Source: Polaribacter sp. BM10 (GTDB lineage Bacteria; Bacteroidota; Bacteroidia; Flavobacteriales; Flavobacteriaceae). From it: a DNA stretch of 64,000 nt. The stretch lies in NCBI RefSeq assembly GCF_002005425.1, contig NZ_CP019704.1, positions 2,562,001-2,626,000 on the forward strand, given 5' to 3'. The translations under genes were made by a program, and so were the position numbers. The notes under the pieces were generated by a model that saw nothing but the letters and a program-made list of their open reading frames with translations, made no database searches and was not told the DNA's origin. This document shows positions 34,363 to 43,257 of the stretch, piece after piece; position 1 is the first letter of the stretch; every line of letters begins with the position of its first letter.

Positions 34363-35661
34363 TTATTTTTTTAAATTGCTTTTACTTTTAATAAAAAGCG
34401 TAAAAATTGCACTGATAATTAGTAAAACGCCTGCAAAGGTTATTGCGTTTCGAGGATCGTTATCTAAAAAGTTTTTTAAGATATAACCAAACGATAATGT
34501 TTGAATTATCATTGGAATTACAATCATCATGTTTATAATACCCATGTAAACGCCATACCTTTCTTTAGGAATATCGGCAACAACCATTAAATAAGGTATA
34601 CCCATCATGCTTGCCCAACCAATACCAAAGCCTGTTATTGCAAAGAATAATAAATTTTTATTTTCGATATGCGGGAATGCTAAGAAACCAATTGCGGCAA
34701 TTATTAAACAGAAAGCGTGTACTTTTTTAGGACTGAATTTTTTAGCAAAACCAACCAATGCAAATGCTACTAAAAATGTAACAACGTTATACCAACCATT
34801 AACTAAACCTGTCCAGCTTACAGCTTCGCTATAAGCTTCTTTGTTTTCTGGGGTCGCATTCCAAACAGAAAGGGCAACACTTTTAGAAGAGTTTTGCCAA
34901 TAACAAAATAAAGCATACCATTGAAATAAATAAACCAATGCTAACTGCCACATAACTTTTGGCATGTGCTTTATTGCAGAAAATATTTCTATTAGCGGTT
35001 CTAAAATACTTTTCTTTTCTCTTAGTTTTTGTAGCTCTTCTTCTGTTGGCGGAATTTCTTTAGTTTTTTTAATACTCCAAAGAATAGTTGCAATAGAGCA
35101 AACAGCGCCTAAGAAAAATGATGCGTAAACCCAGGTTGGTAATGCGCCAGTTGTTCCTATAAATATTAATGGAAAAATAAATAGAGATAAATTGGCCAAA
35201 ACTTGTCCTAAACCTGTAAAAAAACTTTGCATTTGAAAGCCTAAAGGTTGTTGTTCTGTGTTTAATTTATCGGCGATTAGTGCTCGATAAGGTTCCATTG
35301 CGGTGTTGTTACCAGCATCTAAAATCCATAAAAGGCCGGCTGCCATCCAAAGAGAACTACTAAAAGGGAAAGCAAATAATGTTAGACTACACAAAATTGC
35401 GCCAATTAAAAAATAAGGTTTTCTTCGTCCGAATCTCGGGCTCCAGGTTTTATCACTTAATGCTCCTATAATTGGTTGTACTAATAAACCTGTTACAGGA
35501 CCAGCAAGATGTAAAATTGGAATTTGATCTGGACTTGCACCTAAAAAATCGTAAATTGGTGTAACCGCACTTTGTTGTAAGCCAAAACTATACTGAATTC
35601 CGAAAAATCCAACATTCATGTTTAATATTTGCCAAAAACTTAGGCTAGGTTTTTTTAACAT
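34363..35661 (-). CDS. MFS sugar transporter, SLC45/GPH-like
   Basis: A 432-residue membrane protein with about 12 helices. The SLC45-type signature is plain: NVGFFGIQYSFGLQQS, GLLVQPIIGALSDKTWSPRFGRRKPYFLIGA and MEPYRALIAD, as in plant and animal sucrose/H+ symporters and bacterial relatives. It probably brings a disaccharide across the inner membrane with protons. It follows the TonB-dependent receptor on the same strand after a terminator-like hairpin and overlaps no gene. Confidence 0.87.
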   Translation of the reverse strand: MLKKPSLSFWQILNMNVGFFGIQYSFGLQQSAVTPIYDFLGASPDQIPILHLAGPVTGLLVQPIIGALSDKTWSPRFGRRKPYFLIGAILCSLTLFAFPFSSSLWMAAGLLWILDAGNNTAMEPYRALIADKLNTEQQPLGFQMQSFFTGLGQVLANLSLFIFPLIFIGTTGALPTWVYASFFLGAVCSIATILWSIKKTKEIPPTEEELQKLREKKSILEPLIEIFSAIKHMPKVMWQLALVYLFQWYALFCYWQNSSKSVALSVWNATPENKEAYSEAVSWTGLVNGWYNVVTFLVAFALVGFAKKFSPKKVHAFCLIIAAIGFLAFPHIENKNLLFFAITGFGIGWASMMGIPYLMVVADIPKERYGVYMGIINMMIVIPMIIQTLSFGYILKNFLDNDPRNAITFAGVLLIISAIFTLFIKSKSNLKK

Positions 35662-35695
35662 TATGGTATAATTTTTAAATGATTTTTTAAAATAA

Positions 35696-35733
35696 GAAGA
35701 GGGCCAACAAAATATACGTTGGCCCTTTTCTTA
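35696..35733 (-). terminator. Terminator-like hairpin between receptor and transporter genes
   Basis: Stem GGGCCAAC/GTTGGCCC (35701-35708, 35718-35725) with flanking A and T runs. It follows the receptor stop by about 30 bp on the minus strand. It may cap the receptor transcript and lower expression of the cytoplasmic genes. Confidence 0.75.
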
Positions 35734-35761
35734 ATAACCAAACTTACTATTAACTCAAACT

Positions 35762-38389
35762 TTAAAAACTATATTGTAATGTCATTGTTGTAGAACGACC
35801 AGAAATTGTTCTTGCTGCAGCTAAACCACCAGCAATGTTACCGTTTCCTTCTACTTCTGTAACACCTATTGTATCAAACAAATTGTTAGCATTTACACTT
35901 AAAGATAATCCTTTAGTTAAACTTACTTTTGCTACAGCGTTTATATACGCGTAACCTGGCATAACTAAATCGTTATCATCTTGTGCGTAAGATTCTGATG
36001 TACCTAAAATTGTAATTCCTAATAAGTGTTGCTTACTGGTACCAAAAGAATATGTTGGCGCTAGATTATAAACAAAATCTGCTTGTCTTCTTGGTGTGTT
36101 TCCTTGATTTGCACCACCATCAATTTCTGCTTTTGTATAAGTAACAGAACCATTTATACCGAAGTTACCAAAACTTAATGCAGATTCAACTTCTAAACCT
36201 AATGCTTTAAATGGATTACCAACTGTTCTGTTTAATTCGTTACTAATACCTTCGTCTGTATTACTTACAAAACCAGTAACATTTAAAACACCGTTGTTTA
36301 ATCTCTTTTTTAAACCTACTTCGAATTGAGAAATTTCATCAAATTGAACATCTCCTAAACCATCTGTTCCGTAATTATTTCTATCTGCAGCTCTACCAGA
36401 AGCACCTTTACTATATCTACCAAAAACAGCAGTACCGTTGTTGATTTTATAATTTAAACCAGCAGAGTAAGAAACAAAATTATAATTGTCGCTAATTGCT
36501 TGTCCTGGGTTACCAGCTATAGTTGGTATTGTAGATTCAAAGTCACTAATTTCACCATCACTATCATAATCAAAACCGATTAAATCTCCATTTGCATCTA
36601 AGTTACTTAATTGTCCAGAATTGATAGAACCATTAACATTAACGTTTTCGAAACGGATACTACCATCAAAATTTAATTTTTCAGAAATTTCTGCATCTAC
36701 ACCTACATAAGGAGAATTTACATTGTGTACTGTATTGTATTTTCTTTGACAACAGTTACCCCAAACTGGCTGACCATATGAATAAGCACCACCTTCAGAG
36801 AATCCTTCGAAAATACCAAGTCTAGCTTTACCATCTCCTGCTACTTCAGAAATAGCAGAACTCCATTGCCAACCAATCTTTGTGTTTTGTGTTGCAGAGA
36901 ACATACCAACTGTTAGTCCTATATTATCATTAATTGCTTTAGTAACTTTTACATCGCTAAAAAAGTTGCTTAAATCTTCGATAGTAACATCAAAGTATCT
37001 AATATCTTGTGCTAATCCGTTTGCAGGGTTAAATGGTGTTCCGTCTTTATAAGTTAAGGCGCCAGTTGCACCAGAAGCACCTCTAACTAAAGCTTCTATT
37101 TCTGCTACAGTACCAACGTTAGCTGTAAAAGGAGCATTCCATTGACCAGAGTTGTTAGAATATCTTGCTTTACCGTTTACTTTCCAATCATCACCTAGAT
37201 CAAAAGAGAATTCTGCACCAATTGCCGAACTTACTGGGTTATTACCGCTTCTCATATCGTTTTGAGTAGGATTTCCATCGTATACACTATATGTATTCTG
37301 GATATTTACAGAATGAGGAGAATCTGAAGTAATATCAAAACCAGGTAAGTTTCCAAAAGTTGGGTTTGCATTTGTACCCGTTAAACCTACTGGCATTGGC
37401 ATATACATAACTGTTTTGTCGTTTAAGTATTTAAAATAAGTACGTACATAACCGTTTTTAAACTCTTTTGTTATATTGGCTTTAATTTGACCACCCTTAT
37501 TACCTTGGTAGCCAATGTTTCTTGGGCCTTCGCCAACTCGCATAAAACCACCAACATGATAATACAATCCTTCGCTAATAGGTGTGCCGTATTCAAAATC
37601 TAATCTACTAGATTGAAAGTCTAAACCATAAGTTGCACCAATTGTACCGCCTTCTGTTCTACCAGTTTTACTAATCATGTTTATAATACCAGCAGGACCA
37701 TTTGAAGTTTGTGTAGAGGCAGAACCACCTCTAATTGCTTCAACTCTACCTACATTAGAATCTATACGTAAAAAGTTATCTGCATTACCAAAAGAAGTGT
37801 CTCCAAATAGCATTAGTGGAAGACCGTCTTCTTGTAACTGTAAATATCTAGATCCACCAGAAGAAACTGGTACACCACGTACATTAAAGTTTGCATTACC
37901 TTCTCCACCAGAAGATTCTGCACGAATACCAGGTATGTTTCTAAAAAGTTCACCAGCAGATCTTGGCGAAGCTTGTTCTATTTGTTTAATACCAACTGTA
38001 GAAACAGAAATACTAGATTCTATTTTAGATTTTGGGTTAACAACACCAGTAACTATAATTTCATCTAATGATTGTGCATTTTCTACGATAACGATGTTTA
38101 AAACAATTTTAGGAGAATTAAAATTAACTTCTTTTGTAAAATTGTCGAAACCTAAAGAAGAAGCAACTAATGTATAAACACCTTCTTTAATGTTTTTAAT
38201 TTCATAATTTCCATCAAAATCAGAGCTTGTTCCTATTGTGGTTCCTTTTAAAATGATGTTTACACCAGGAATTAATTCTCCGTTTTGGTCTTTTACTGTT
38301 CCAGAAATACTAGATTGTGCTAATAATGTAGATGTCCCTGCTAGGAATAACATTAAAAGTAAACCTTTAAGATTTGTTAGTTTTTTCAT
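35762..38389 (-). CDS. TonB-dependent receptor with carboxypeptidase-regulatory-like domain
   Basis: An 875-residue outer-membrane transporter. Signal peptide (LKGLLLMLFLAGTSTLLAQ) is followed by a CarboxypepD_reg-like domain (SISGTVKDQNGELIPGVNII, GTSSDFDGNYEI), a plug domain (SIEQASPRSAGELFRNIPGI, with RVEAIRGGSASTQTSNGPAGIINMI) and a C-terminal barrel ending LQYSF. The DEIIVTG TonB-box-like sequence lies ahead of the plug. Unlike the SusC/SusD systems there is no SusD gene next to it, so it may be a SuxA-like receptor. Probable substrate is the disaccharide used by the following genes. Upstream lies the LacI operator region. Confidence 0.9.
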   Translation of the reverse strand: MKKLTNLKGLLLMLFLAGTSTLLAQSSISGTVKDQNGELIPGVNIILKGTTIGTSSDFDGNYEIKNIKEGVYTLVASSLGFDNFTKEVNFNSPKIVLNIVIVENAQSLDEIIVTGVVNPKSKIESSISVSTVGIKQIEQASPRSAGELFRNIPGIRAESSGGEGNANFNVRGVPVSSGGSRYLQLQEDGLPLMLFGDTSFGNADNFLRIDSNVGRVEAIRGGSASTQTSNGPAGIINMISKTGRTEGGTIGATYGLDFQSSRLDFEYGTPISEGLYYHVGGFMRVGEGPRNIGYQGNKGGQIKANITKEFKNGYVRTYFKYLNDKTVMYMPMPVGLTGTNANPTFGNLPGFDITSDSPHSVNIQNTYSVYDGNPTQNDMRSGNNPVSSAIGAEFSFDLGDDWKVNGKARYSNNSGQWNAPFTANVGTVAEIEALVRGASGATGALTYKDGTPFNPANGLAQDIRYFDVTIEDLSNFFSDVKVTKAINDNIGLTVGMFSATQNTKIGWQWSSAISEVAGDGKARLGIFEGFSEGGAYSYGQPVWGNCCQRKYNTVHNVNSPYVGVDAEISEKLNFDGSIRFENVNVNGSINSGQLSNLDANGDLIGFDYDSDGEISDFESTIPTIAGNPGQAISDNYNFVSYSAGLNYKINNGTAVFGRYSKGASGRAADRNNYGTDGLGDVQFDEISQFEVGLKKRLNNGVLNVTGFVSNTDEGISNELNRTVGNPFKALGLEVESALSFGNFGINGSVTYTKAEIDGGANQGNTPRRQADFVYNLAPTYSFGTSKQHLLGITILGTSESYAQDDNDLVMPGYAYINAVAKVSLTKGLSLSVNANNLFDTIGVTEVEGNGNIAGGLAAARTISGRSTTMTLQYSF

Positions 38390-38471
38390 TTTTTTGATTG
38401 TGAATTTAATAATTAGATAATCATTTCTTAAGTAAAGTTAAATTTTAACCCAAATTTTTTATCAGATTAAT

Positions 38472-38493
38472 AAATCGAAAACGTTTTCGATTT
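38472..38493. promoter_or_regulatory. LacI-family operator, site 1
   Basis: A perfect 22-bp palindrome: AAATCGAAAAC joined to its reverse complement. The core TCGAAAACGTTTTCGA, with a central CG, is the LacI/GalR-family pattern. It lies between the divergent receptor and regulator genes, 20 bp centre-to-centre from site 2. Confidence 0.82.
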
Positions 38494-38495
38494 AC

Positions 38496-38509
38496 CGAAA
38501 ACGTTTTCG
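38496..38509. promoter_or_regulatory. LacI-family operator, site 2
   Basis: A 14-bp palindrome CGAAAACGTTTTCG, the same core as site 1, at a spacing of 20 bp (about two helical turns), so both sites face roughly the same side. It overlaps the expected -33 region of the regulator promoter, whose -7 motif TATATTTG is at 38525-38532. Auto-repression follows as a likely consequence. Confidence 0.8.
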
Positions 38510-38566
38510 ATTTATTTAATTGCTTATATTTGAGTACTAATTTAATTTAAATCAACAGATTAAGAT

Positions 38567-39592
38567 TTGGTAACATTAAAAAATATTGCAGAAGAGTTAG
38601 GTATTTCTATCACAACGGTGTCAAAAGCATTAAAAGAATACCCAGATGTTAGTGAAAAAACAAGAAAGCTAGTTAGAGAAACCGCGGCGTTGTTAAATTA
38701 TCAACCAAATTCTTTTGCGGTGAACTTAAGAACTAAAGAATCTAAAACTATAGGTTTAATTATTCCGGTGGTTGTGCATCACTTTTTTTCATCTGTAATT
38801 AAAGGTATTATAGCGCAAGCAGAAAAAAAGGGTTATTTGGTTATAATTCTTCAATCAAACGAATCGTATGAATTAGAACAAAAACAAATTGATTTACTAC
38901 TTAGAAAAAGAGTTGACGGAATTTTAATTTCATTAGCGAATGAAACATCAGACTTTTCACATTTAAACAAAGTTATAAATCAACAAACACCTATTGTGAT
39001 GTTTGATAAAATAGCTAAAGTTGTAAAATGTTCTAAAGTTATTATTGATGATCGAAAAGCTGCTTATACTGCAACACAGTATTTGATAGATATAGGTTGT
39101 AAGAAAATTGCTCACTTTAGAGGTCCTTTGCTTCCTCAAAATTCTATTGATCGATTTTTAGGATATAAAAAAGCATTATTAGATAACGGTTTAGAGTTTG
39201 ATGTTTCTTTGGTTTATACCTGTGAATGTGGTGATATGAGTTTTGAAGAAGGAAAAGCCAATGCAAAACAACTTTTAAAAGATCATGATGATGTTGACGG
39301 AATCTTTATAAATACAGATTTGGTTGCAATTGGTGCTATGAAAGAATTTAACGATCGAGGCGTAAAAGTACCAGAAGATATAAATATTGTGGGGTTTAGT
39401 AATTGGTTTATGGCTTCGGTGATATCACCAAGCCTAACAACTATAAATCAACCAGGTTTAGAAATGGGTAAAAAAGCTTTTAAATTACTTTTTAAAGAAA
39501 TTAAAAGTAGAAAGGCAAATAAGTTGATAACTCATAAACAAGTAGTTTTAGATACAGATTTAGTAGTTAGAGATTCCACTAAAAATAAATAA
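38567..39592 (+). CDS. LacI family transcriptional regulator
   Basis: A 341-residue regulator. The N-terminal helix-turn-helix (VTLKNIAEELGISITTVSKALKEYPDVS) and hinge (RKLVRETAALLNYQPNSFAVNLR) are typical of LacI/PurR. The periplasmic-binding-protein-like core follows from residue ~62 (KTIGLIIPVVVHHFF, VDGILISLAN, GFSNWFMASVISPSLTTINQPG). Start codon is TTG, with no better ATG. Divergent from the receptor gene, with two tandem palindromic operators between them. It probably represses the sugar locus until the disaccharide or a product binds. The inducer is not known. Confidence 0.93.
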   Translation: MVTLKNIAEELGISITTVSKALKEYPDVSEKTRKLVRETAALLNYQPNSFAVNLRTKESKTIGLIIPVVVHHFFSSVIKGIIAQAEKKGYLVIILQSNESYELEQKQIDLLLRKRVDGILISLANETSDFSHLNKVINQQTPIVMFDKIAKVVKCSKVIIDDRKAAYTATQYLIDIGCKKIAHFRGPLLPQNSIDRFLGYKKALLDNGLEFDVSLVYTCECGDMSFEEGKANAKQLLKDHDDVDGIFINTDLVAIGAMKEFNDRGVKVPEDINIVGFSNWFMASVISPSLTTINQPGLEMGKKAFKLLFKEIKSRKANKLITHKQVVLDTDLVVRDSTKNK

Positions 39593-39718
39593 GAGGCAAC
39601 CATTTACATAAAATAGTAGTCTTACTTTTTTGTGAACATTTTATATTTCGTTTAACAAATATTAAACATTTACTAAGTATTTAAAAATTAAGTTTGCAGC
39701 AATCAACCTCAATTATTT

Positions 39719-42193
39719 ATGAAAAAAATTACTTTAATTTTCTTTTTATGCATTGCATTTTCTTTAAAAGCACAAGTAAAAGGAACTGTTACAGACCAAA
39801 AAGGAGATCCGCTATCTTTTGTAAGTGTTTATTTAAACAATACAATTACAGGAACTACAACTAATGAAGAAGGAAACTATCTTTTAAACCTTAAAAAACC
39901 CGGAAAGTATACTATAATTTTTCAGTTTATAGGTTTTACAACTTTAAAAAAGGAAGTAACAATTACAAGCTTTCCTTTTCAATTAAATGCCGTTTTAAAA
40001 GAAGAAAATGTGCAATTAAATGAAATAGTTATTTCTACAAAAGACAATCCTGCAAATAGAATAATTAGAAACGCTATAAAAAGTAAAGATAAGAATACAG
40101 AAAAGTATGCAAATTATACTGCTAAGTTTTACTCTAGAGGTTTGACAAGAATTAAAGATGCGCCAGAAAAATTTTTCGGACAAAGTATGGGCGATTTTGG
40201 TGGAGGTTTAGATTCTACAAGAAGCGGAATTATTTATTTATCTGAAACATTTTCTAAGATTTCTTTTCAAAAAAAACCAAAAAAATTTAAAGAAAAAATT
40301 GTTGCGTCTAAAGTTTCTGGTCAAGATAATGGTGTAAGTTTTAATAGAGCAGAAGAGTCTAATTTAGATTTATACGAAAATAGTATCGAAATTTTTAACG
40401 GTTTAGTTTCTCCTATTTCTACCAATGCTTTTACGTATTATAACTATAAATTGGTAGGAACCTTTTATGATAAAAATCAAAAATTAATAAATAAAATACA
40501 ACTTTTACCAAAGCGTAAAAACGACCGAGTTTTTGAAGGTTTTATTTATATTGTAGAAGACGATTGGGCATTGTATGGTATAGATGTTACCACAACCGGT
40601 GCACAAACTAACATTCCAATTGTAAATACTTTAAAAGTAACTCAAGGGTTTAATTATTCCGAAGAAATAAAAGGTTGGGTTTTAATAAATCAAACATTAG
40701 ATTTCGATTTAAATTTTCTGGGTTTTAAACCTAGCGGAAAATTCTCTTATACCTATTCTGATTATAATTTTAAACCAAACTTTACAGCAACAACTTTTAC
40801 AAATGAGGTTTTGTCTTTTGAAGAAAGCGCCACAAAAAAAGATACTTTATTTTGGAATAAGTTAAGACCAATTCCTTTAACATTAGAAGAAGTAACAGAT
40901 TATAAAGTTAAAGATAGTATTAAGGTGCTAAGAAAATCTAAAAAGTATTTAGATTCTATTGATGCAAAAGGCAATAAATTTGGTTGGCTAGATCCTATAA
41001 CTGGTTACAGTTTTAATAATACTTTCGAAGATAAATCTTTTTCTTACAATGGCCCTTTGTTAAGAACGGGTTTTAATACAGTGCAAGGTTTTTATACAGG
41101 TGTTGGGTTTAATTATTTTAAATCTTTAAATGATACCGGTAAGTGGTGGAGTGCAGGTGTAAATGCTAATTATAGTTTTTCTGAGAAAAAAATAAGGCCA
41201 TCTGTGTATTTTTCTAAAAAATGGAACAATATTTCTAGACCAAGATTATTTGCAAAAATTGGTATTACAACACCGCAGTTTAACGAGAGAAATCCTATAG
41301 CTAGGTTAAACAACTCTTTAAGTTCGTTATTGAGTAATCTTAATTATTTGAAAATTTACGAGAAACAAGCTGCAGAAATTACGTATTCTCAAGAAATTAA
41401 AAACGGAATTTACTTTTCTGGAACTTTAGAATATGCAAATAGAAAACCGCTCTTTAATACCACAGATTTTTCTTGGACTTCAAAAGAAGAAAACGGCGGT
41501 TATACATCTAATAATCCTTTAAATCGCTCAGGTTTTAATACGGCTCCTTTTGCAGAGCATAAAATTGCAACTTTAGATTTAAGAACACGTTTTGTTTTTG
41601 GTCAAAAATTCTTGTCGTATCCAGATAGCAAGCAAAATATAGGAAACAATAAATATCCATCTGTAAGTATTCGATATAGAAAAAGATTTGGAGCTTCTAA
41701 TTCCGAATTAAATTCTGATTTATTTACAACAAACATTAATCATTTTGTAAATGCAGGTAATTATGGTAATTTTAGATATAATTTAAGGGCAGGAATTTTC
41801 TTAAAAAAGAAAAACATTGCTTTTATGGATTATTTACAACCCAACGGAAACGAATTAACATATCCTTTAAAAACCGCAGGAATTAGTAGTTTTGGTTTAT
41901 TAGATTATTATAAACTGTACTCTAATGATAAATATGCAGAAGCCCATTTAGAACATAATTTTAGAGGAGCAATTTTAGGTAAAATTCCGTTATTAAATAA
42001 GCTTAATTTTTACTTGGTAGCAGGTTCTAAAGCAATGGTAATGGAAGATGCAAAACCTTACACAGAATATTCTGTTGGTTTAGATAATTTAGGTTTTGGT
42101 AAATGGCGCTTTTTAAGATTAGATTATGTAATGTCTAATTATAATGGCGTATCAGAAAATGGCTTTTTATTTAGATTTAGCCTTTTTAATTAA
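39719..42193 (+). CDS. DUF5686 protein with carboxypeptidase-regulatory-like domain
   Basis: An 824-residue outer-membrane protein. Signal peptide (ITLIFFLCIAFSLKAQ), then a CarboxypepD_reg-like domain (KGTVTDQKGDPLSFVSVYLN, GTTTNEEGNYLL) and the DUF5686 region that makes up most of the protein (ASNSELNSDLFTTNINHFVN, FRYNLRAGIFLKKK), with a barrel-like end (GFLFRFSLFN). No function is established. It is followed by moaD on the same strand with a 9-bp gap. The LacI gene upstream is separate by 126 bp. Confidence 0.85.
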   Translation: MKKITLIFFLCIAFSLKAQVKGTVTDQKGDPLSFVSVYLNNTITGTTTNEEGNYLLNLKKPGKYTIIFQFIGFTTLKKEVTITSFPFQLNAVLKEENVQLNEIVISTKDNPANRIIRNAIKSKDKNTEKYANYTAKFYSRGLTRIKDAPEKFFGQSMGDFGGGLDSTRSGIIYLSETFSKISFQKKPKKFKEKIVASKVSGQDNGVSFNRAEESNLDLYENSIEIFNGLVSPISTNAFTYYNYKLVGTFYDKNQKLINKIQLLPKRKNDRVFEGFIYIVEDDWALYGIDVTTTGAQTNIPIVNTLKVTQGFNYSEEIKGWVLINQTLDFDLNFLGFKPSGKFSYTYSDYNFKPNFTATTFTNEVLSFEESATKKDTLFWNKLRPIPLTLEEVTDYKVKDSIKVLRKSKKYLDSIDAKGNKFGWLDPITGYSFNNTFEDKSFSYNGPLLRTGFNTVQGFYTGVGFNYFKSLNDTGKWWSAGVNANYSFSEKKIRPSVYFSKKWNNISRPRLFAKIGITTPQFNERNPIARLNNSLSSLLSNLNYLKIYEKQAAEITYSQEIKNGIYFSGTLEYANRKPLFNTTDFSWTSKEENGGYTSNNPLNRSGFNTAPFAEHKIATLDLRTRFVFGQKFLSYPDSKQNIGNNKYPSVSIRYRKRFGASNSELNSDLFTTNINHFVNAGNYGNFRYNLRAGIFLKKKNIAFMDYLQPNGNELTYPLKTAGISSFGLLDYYKLYSNDKYAEAHLEHNFRGAILGKIPLLNKLNFYLVAGSKAMVMEDAKPYTEYSVGLDNLGFGKWRFLRLDYVMSNYNGVSENGFLFRFSLFN

Positions 42194-42202
42194 AAAATAT
42201 AG

Positions 42203-42445
42203 ATGAAAATAAAAACACTCTTTTTTGGTATTACTTCTGATTTGATAGGAGAAAATCAATTAGACTTTGTCTTAGAAAACAATCTTTCAATCAAAGATTT
42301 TAAGCAATTTTTGGTGGAGAAACATCCATCAATAGAAAATATAAATTCTTATGCAATTGCCGTAAATGAAGAATATGCAGAAGACGATTTAATTTTAAAA
42401 GAAAATGATGTTGTTGCTATTATTCCGCCAGTTAGCGGAGGTTAG
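42203..42445 (+). CDS. moaD: MoaD/ThiS family sulfur carrier protein
   Basis: An 80-residue ubiquitin-like sulfur carrier. It ends in PPVSGG, the Gly-Gly tail that is adenylated and thiocarboxylated. The start and mid-part (KIKTLFFGITSDLIGENQL, AEDDLILKENDVVAIIPPV) fit MoaD, the small subunit of molybdopterin synthase, better than ThiS. The large subunit moaE is 370 bp downstream on the same strand, separated by an inverted DUF3817 gene. Confidence 0.88.
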   Translation: MKIKTLFFGITSDLIGENQLDFVLENNLSIKDFKQFLVEKHPSIENINSYAIAVNEEYAEDDLILKENDVVAIIPPVSGG

Positions 42446-42448
42446 CAA

Positions 42449-42721
42449 TTATCTTAAATATTTTTTATCGACATAAAAAGTTCCAAAAGGAATTACAGAA
42501 GCAATTAAAACAATAGCCAATGTTTTATTGTTCCAGTTCATTTCTTTTTTAATAACAATTGCTAAAACAATGTACAACATAAATAAAATTCCGTGTGGCA
42601 TACCTAACATTTTTACATAAGAAGCATCGCCTTGTAAATACTTAATAGGTGTTGCTATAAAAAGTAAAAGTAAATAAGAAACCCCTTCTAACAAGCTAAC
42701 AATTCTAAAGACACTTTTCAT
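42449..42721 (-). CDS. DUF3817 family small membrane protein
   Basis: A 90-residue membrane protein with three helices and the DUF3817 pattern (FRIVSLLEGVSYLLLLFIATP, KYLQGDASYVKMLGMPHGILFMLYIVL, PFGTFYVDKKYL). Function unknown; the YdzA-like family is broad. The ATG at 42721 (MKSVFRI) is chosen over an upstream one at 42751, because a promoter motif (reverse of 42749-42756) overlaps the longer start. The gene lies convergent to moaD and divergent from moaE. Confidence 0.82.
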   Translation of the reverse strand: MKSVFRIVSLLEGVSYLLLLFIATPIKYLQGDASYVKMLGMPHGILFMLYIVLAIVIKKEMNWNNKTLAIVLIASVIPFGTFYVDKKYLR

Positions 42722-42748
42722 TTTTTTGAAGTATAAAATATTAGTTTG

Positions 42749-42777
42749 CAAAGATACATCATGAATTATTATTTTTG
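42749..42777. promoter_or_regulatory. Divergent -7 promoter motifs for DUF3817 and moaE genes
   Basis: Minus-strand TATCTTTG (reverse of 42749-42756) faces left and plus-strand TATTTTTG (42770-42777) faces right. Both fit TAnnTTTG. They place the starts about 25-30 bp ahead of each gene. Confidence 0.55.
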
Positions 42778-42813
42778 CTAAAAGCGTTTAACTTGTTTTA
42801 GATTTAAAAAATT

Positions 42814-43236
42814 ATGCAGAGAACTTCAATAAAAATTACATCAGAAAAATTAGATCTAAATGCTTGTTATGCTTTTGTTGAAGACGATTCTTGTGGTGGT
42901 ATATCTGTTTTTGTAGGTACTGTTAGAAACGATACGGAAGGCAAAGAAGTAAAAAAGTTAGATTTTTCTACGTATAAACCGATGGCGCTAAAAGAAATGC
43001 AGAAAATTGCAGATTTAGCACTCGAAAAATTTGATGTAAAAAAAGTAGCTGTTCATCATGCAGAAGGCGAATTACAAATAAGAGATATTCCGGTAATTAT
43101 TGCGGTATCGTCAAAGCATAGAAAAGCAGCTTTTTTAGCGTGCGAATTTATTATTGATACTTTAAAAGAAACCGTGCCAATTTGGAAAAAAGAACACTTT
43201 TCTGATGGCGAAGTTTGGGTGAACGCGCATCCTTAA
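42814..43236 (+). CDS. moaE: Molybdopterin synthase catalytic subunit MoaE
   Basis: A 140-residue protein of the MoaE family, which with MoaD adds the dithiolene sulfurs to precursor Z. Family motifs are DDSCGGISVFVGTVRNDTEGKEV, VAVHHAEGELQIRDIPVIIAV and TVPIWKKEHFSDGEVWV with the active-site Lys pair. Length is right. The other Moco genes (moaA, moaC, mogA) are not in the window; only the two synthase subunits lie here. Confidence 0.94.
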   Translation: MQRTSIKITSEKLDLNACYAFVEDDSCGGISVFVGTVRNDTEGKEVKKLDFSTYKPMALKEMQKIADLALEKFDVKKVAVHHAEGELQIRDIPVIIAVSSKHRKAAFLACEFIIDTLKETVPIWKKEHFSDGEVWVNAHP

Positions 43237-43257
43237 ATCAATAACAATTGATAGCTG

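Noticed and set aside
38390-38470. A consensus TAnnTTTG promoter for the TonB-dependent receptor on the minus strand
   Set aside because: The best match is TAACTTTA (reverse of 38433-38440), which breaks the final G, and no -33 element lies 19 bp away; I leave the start site open.
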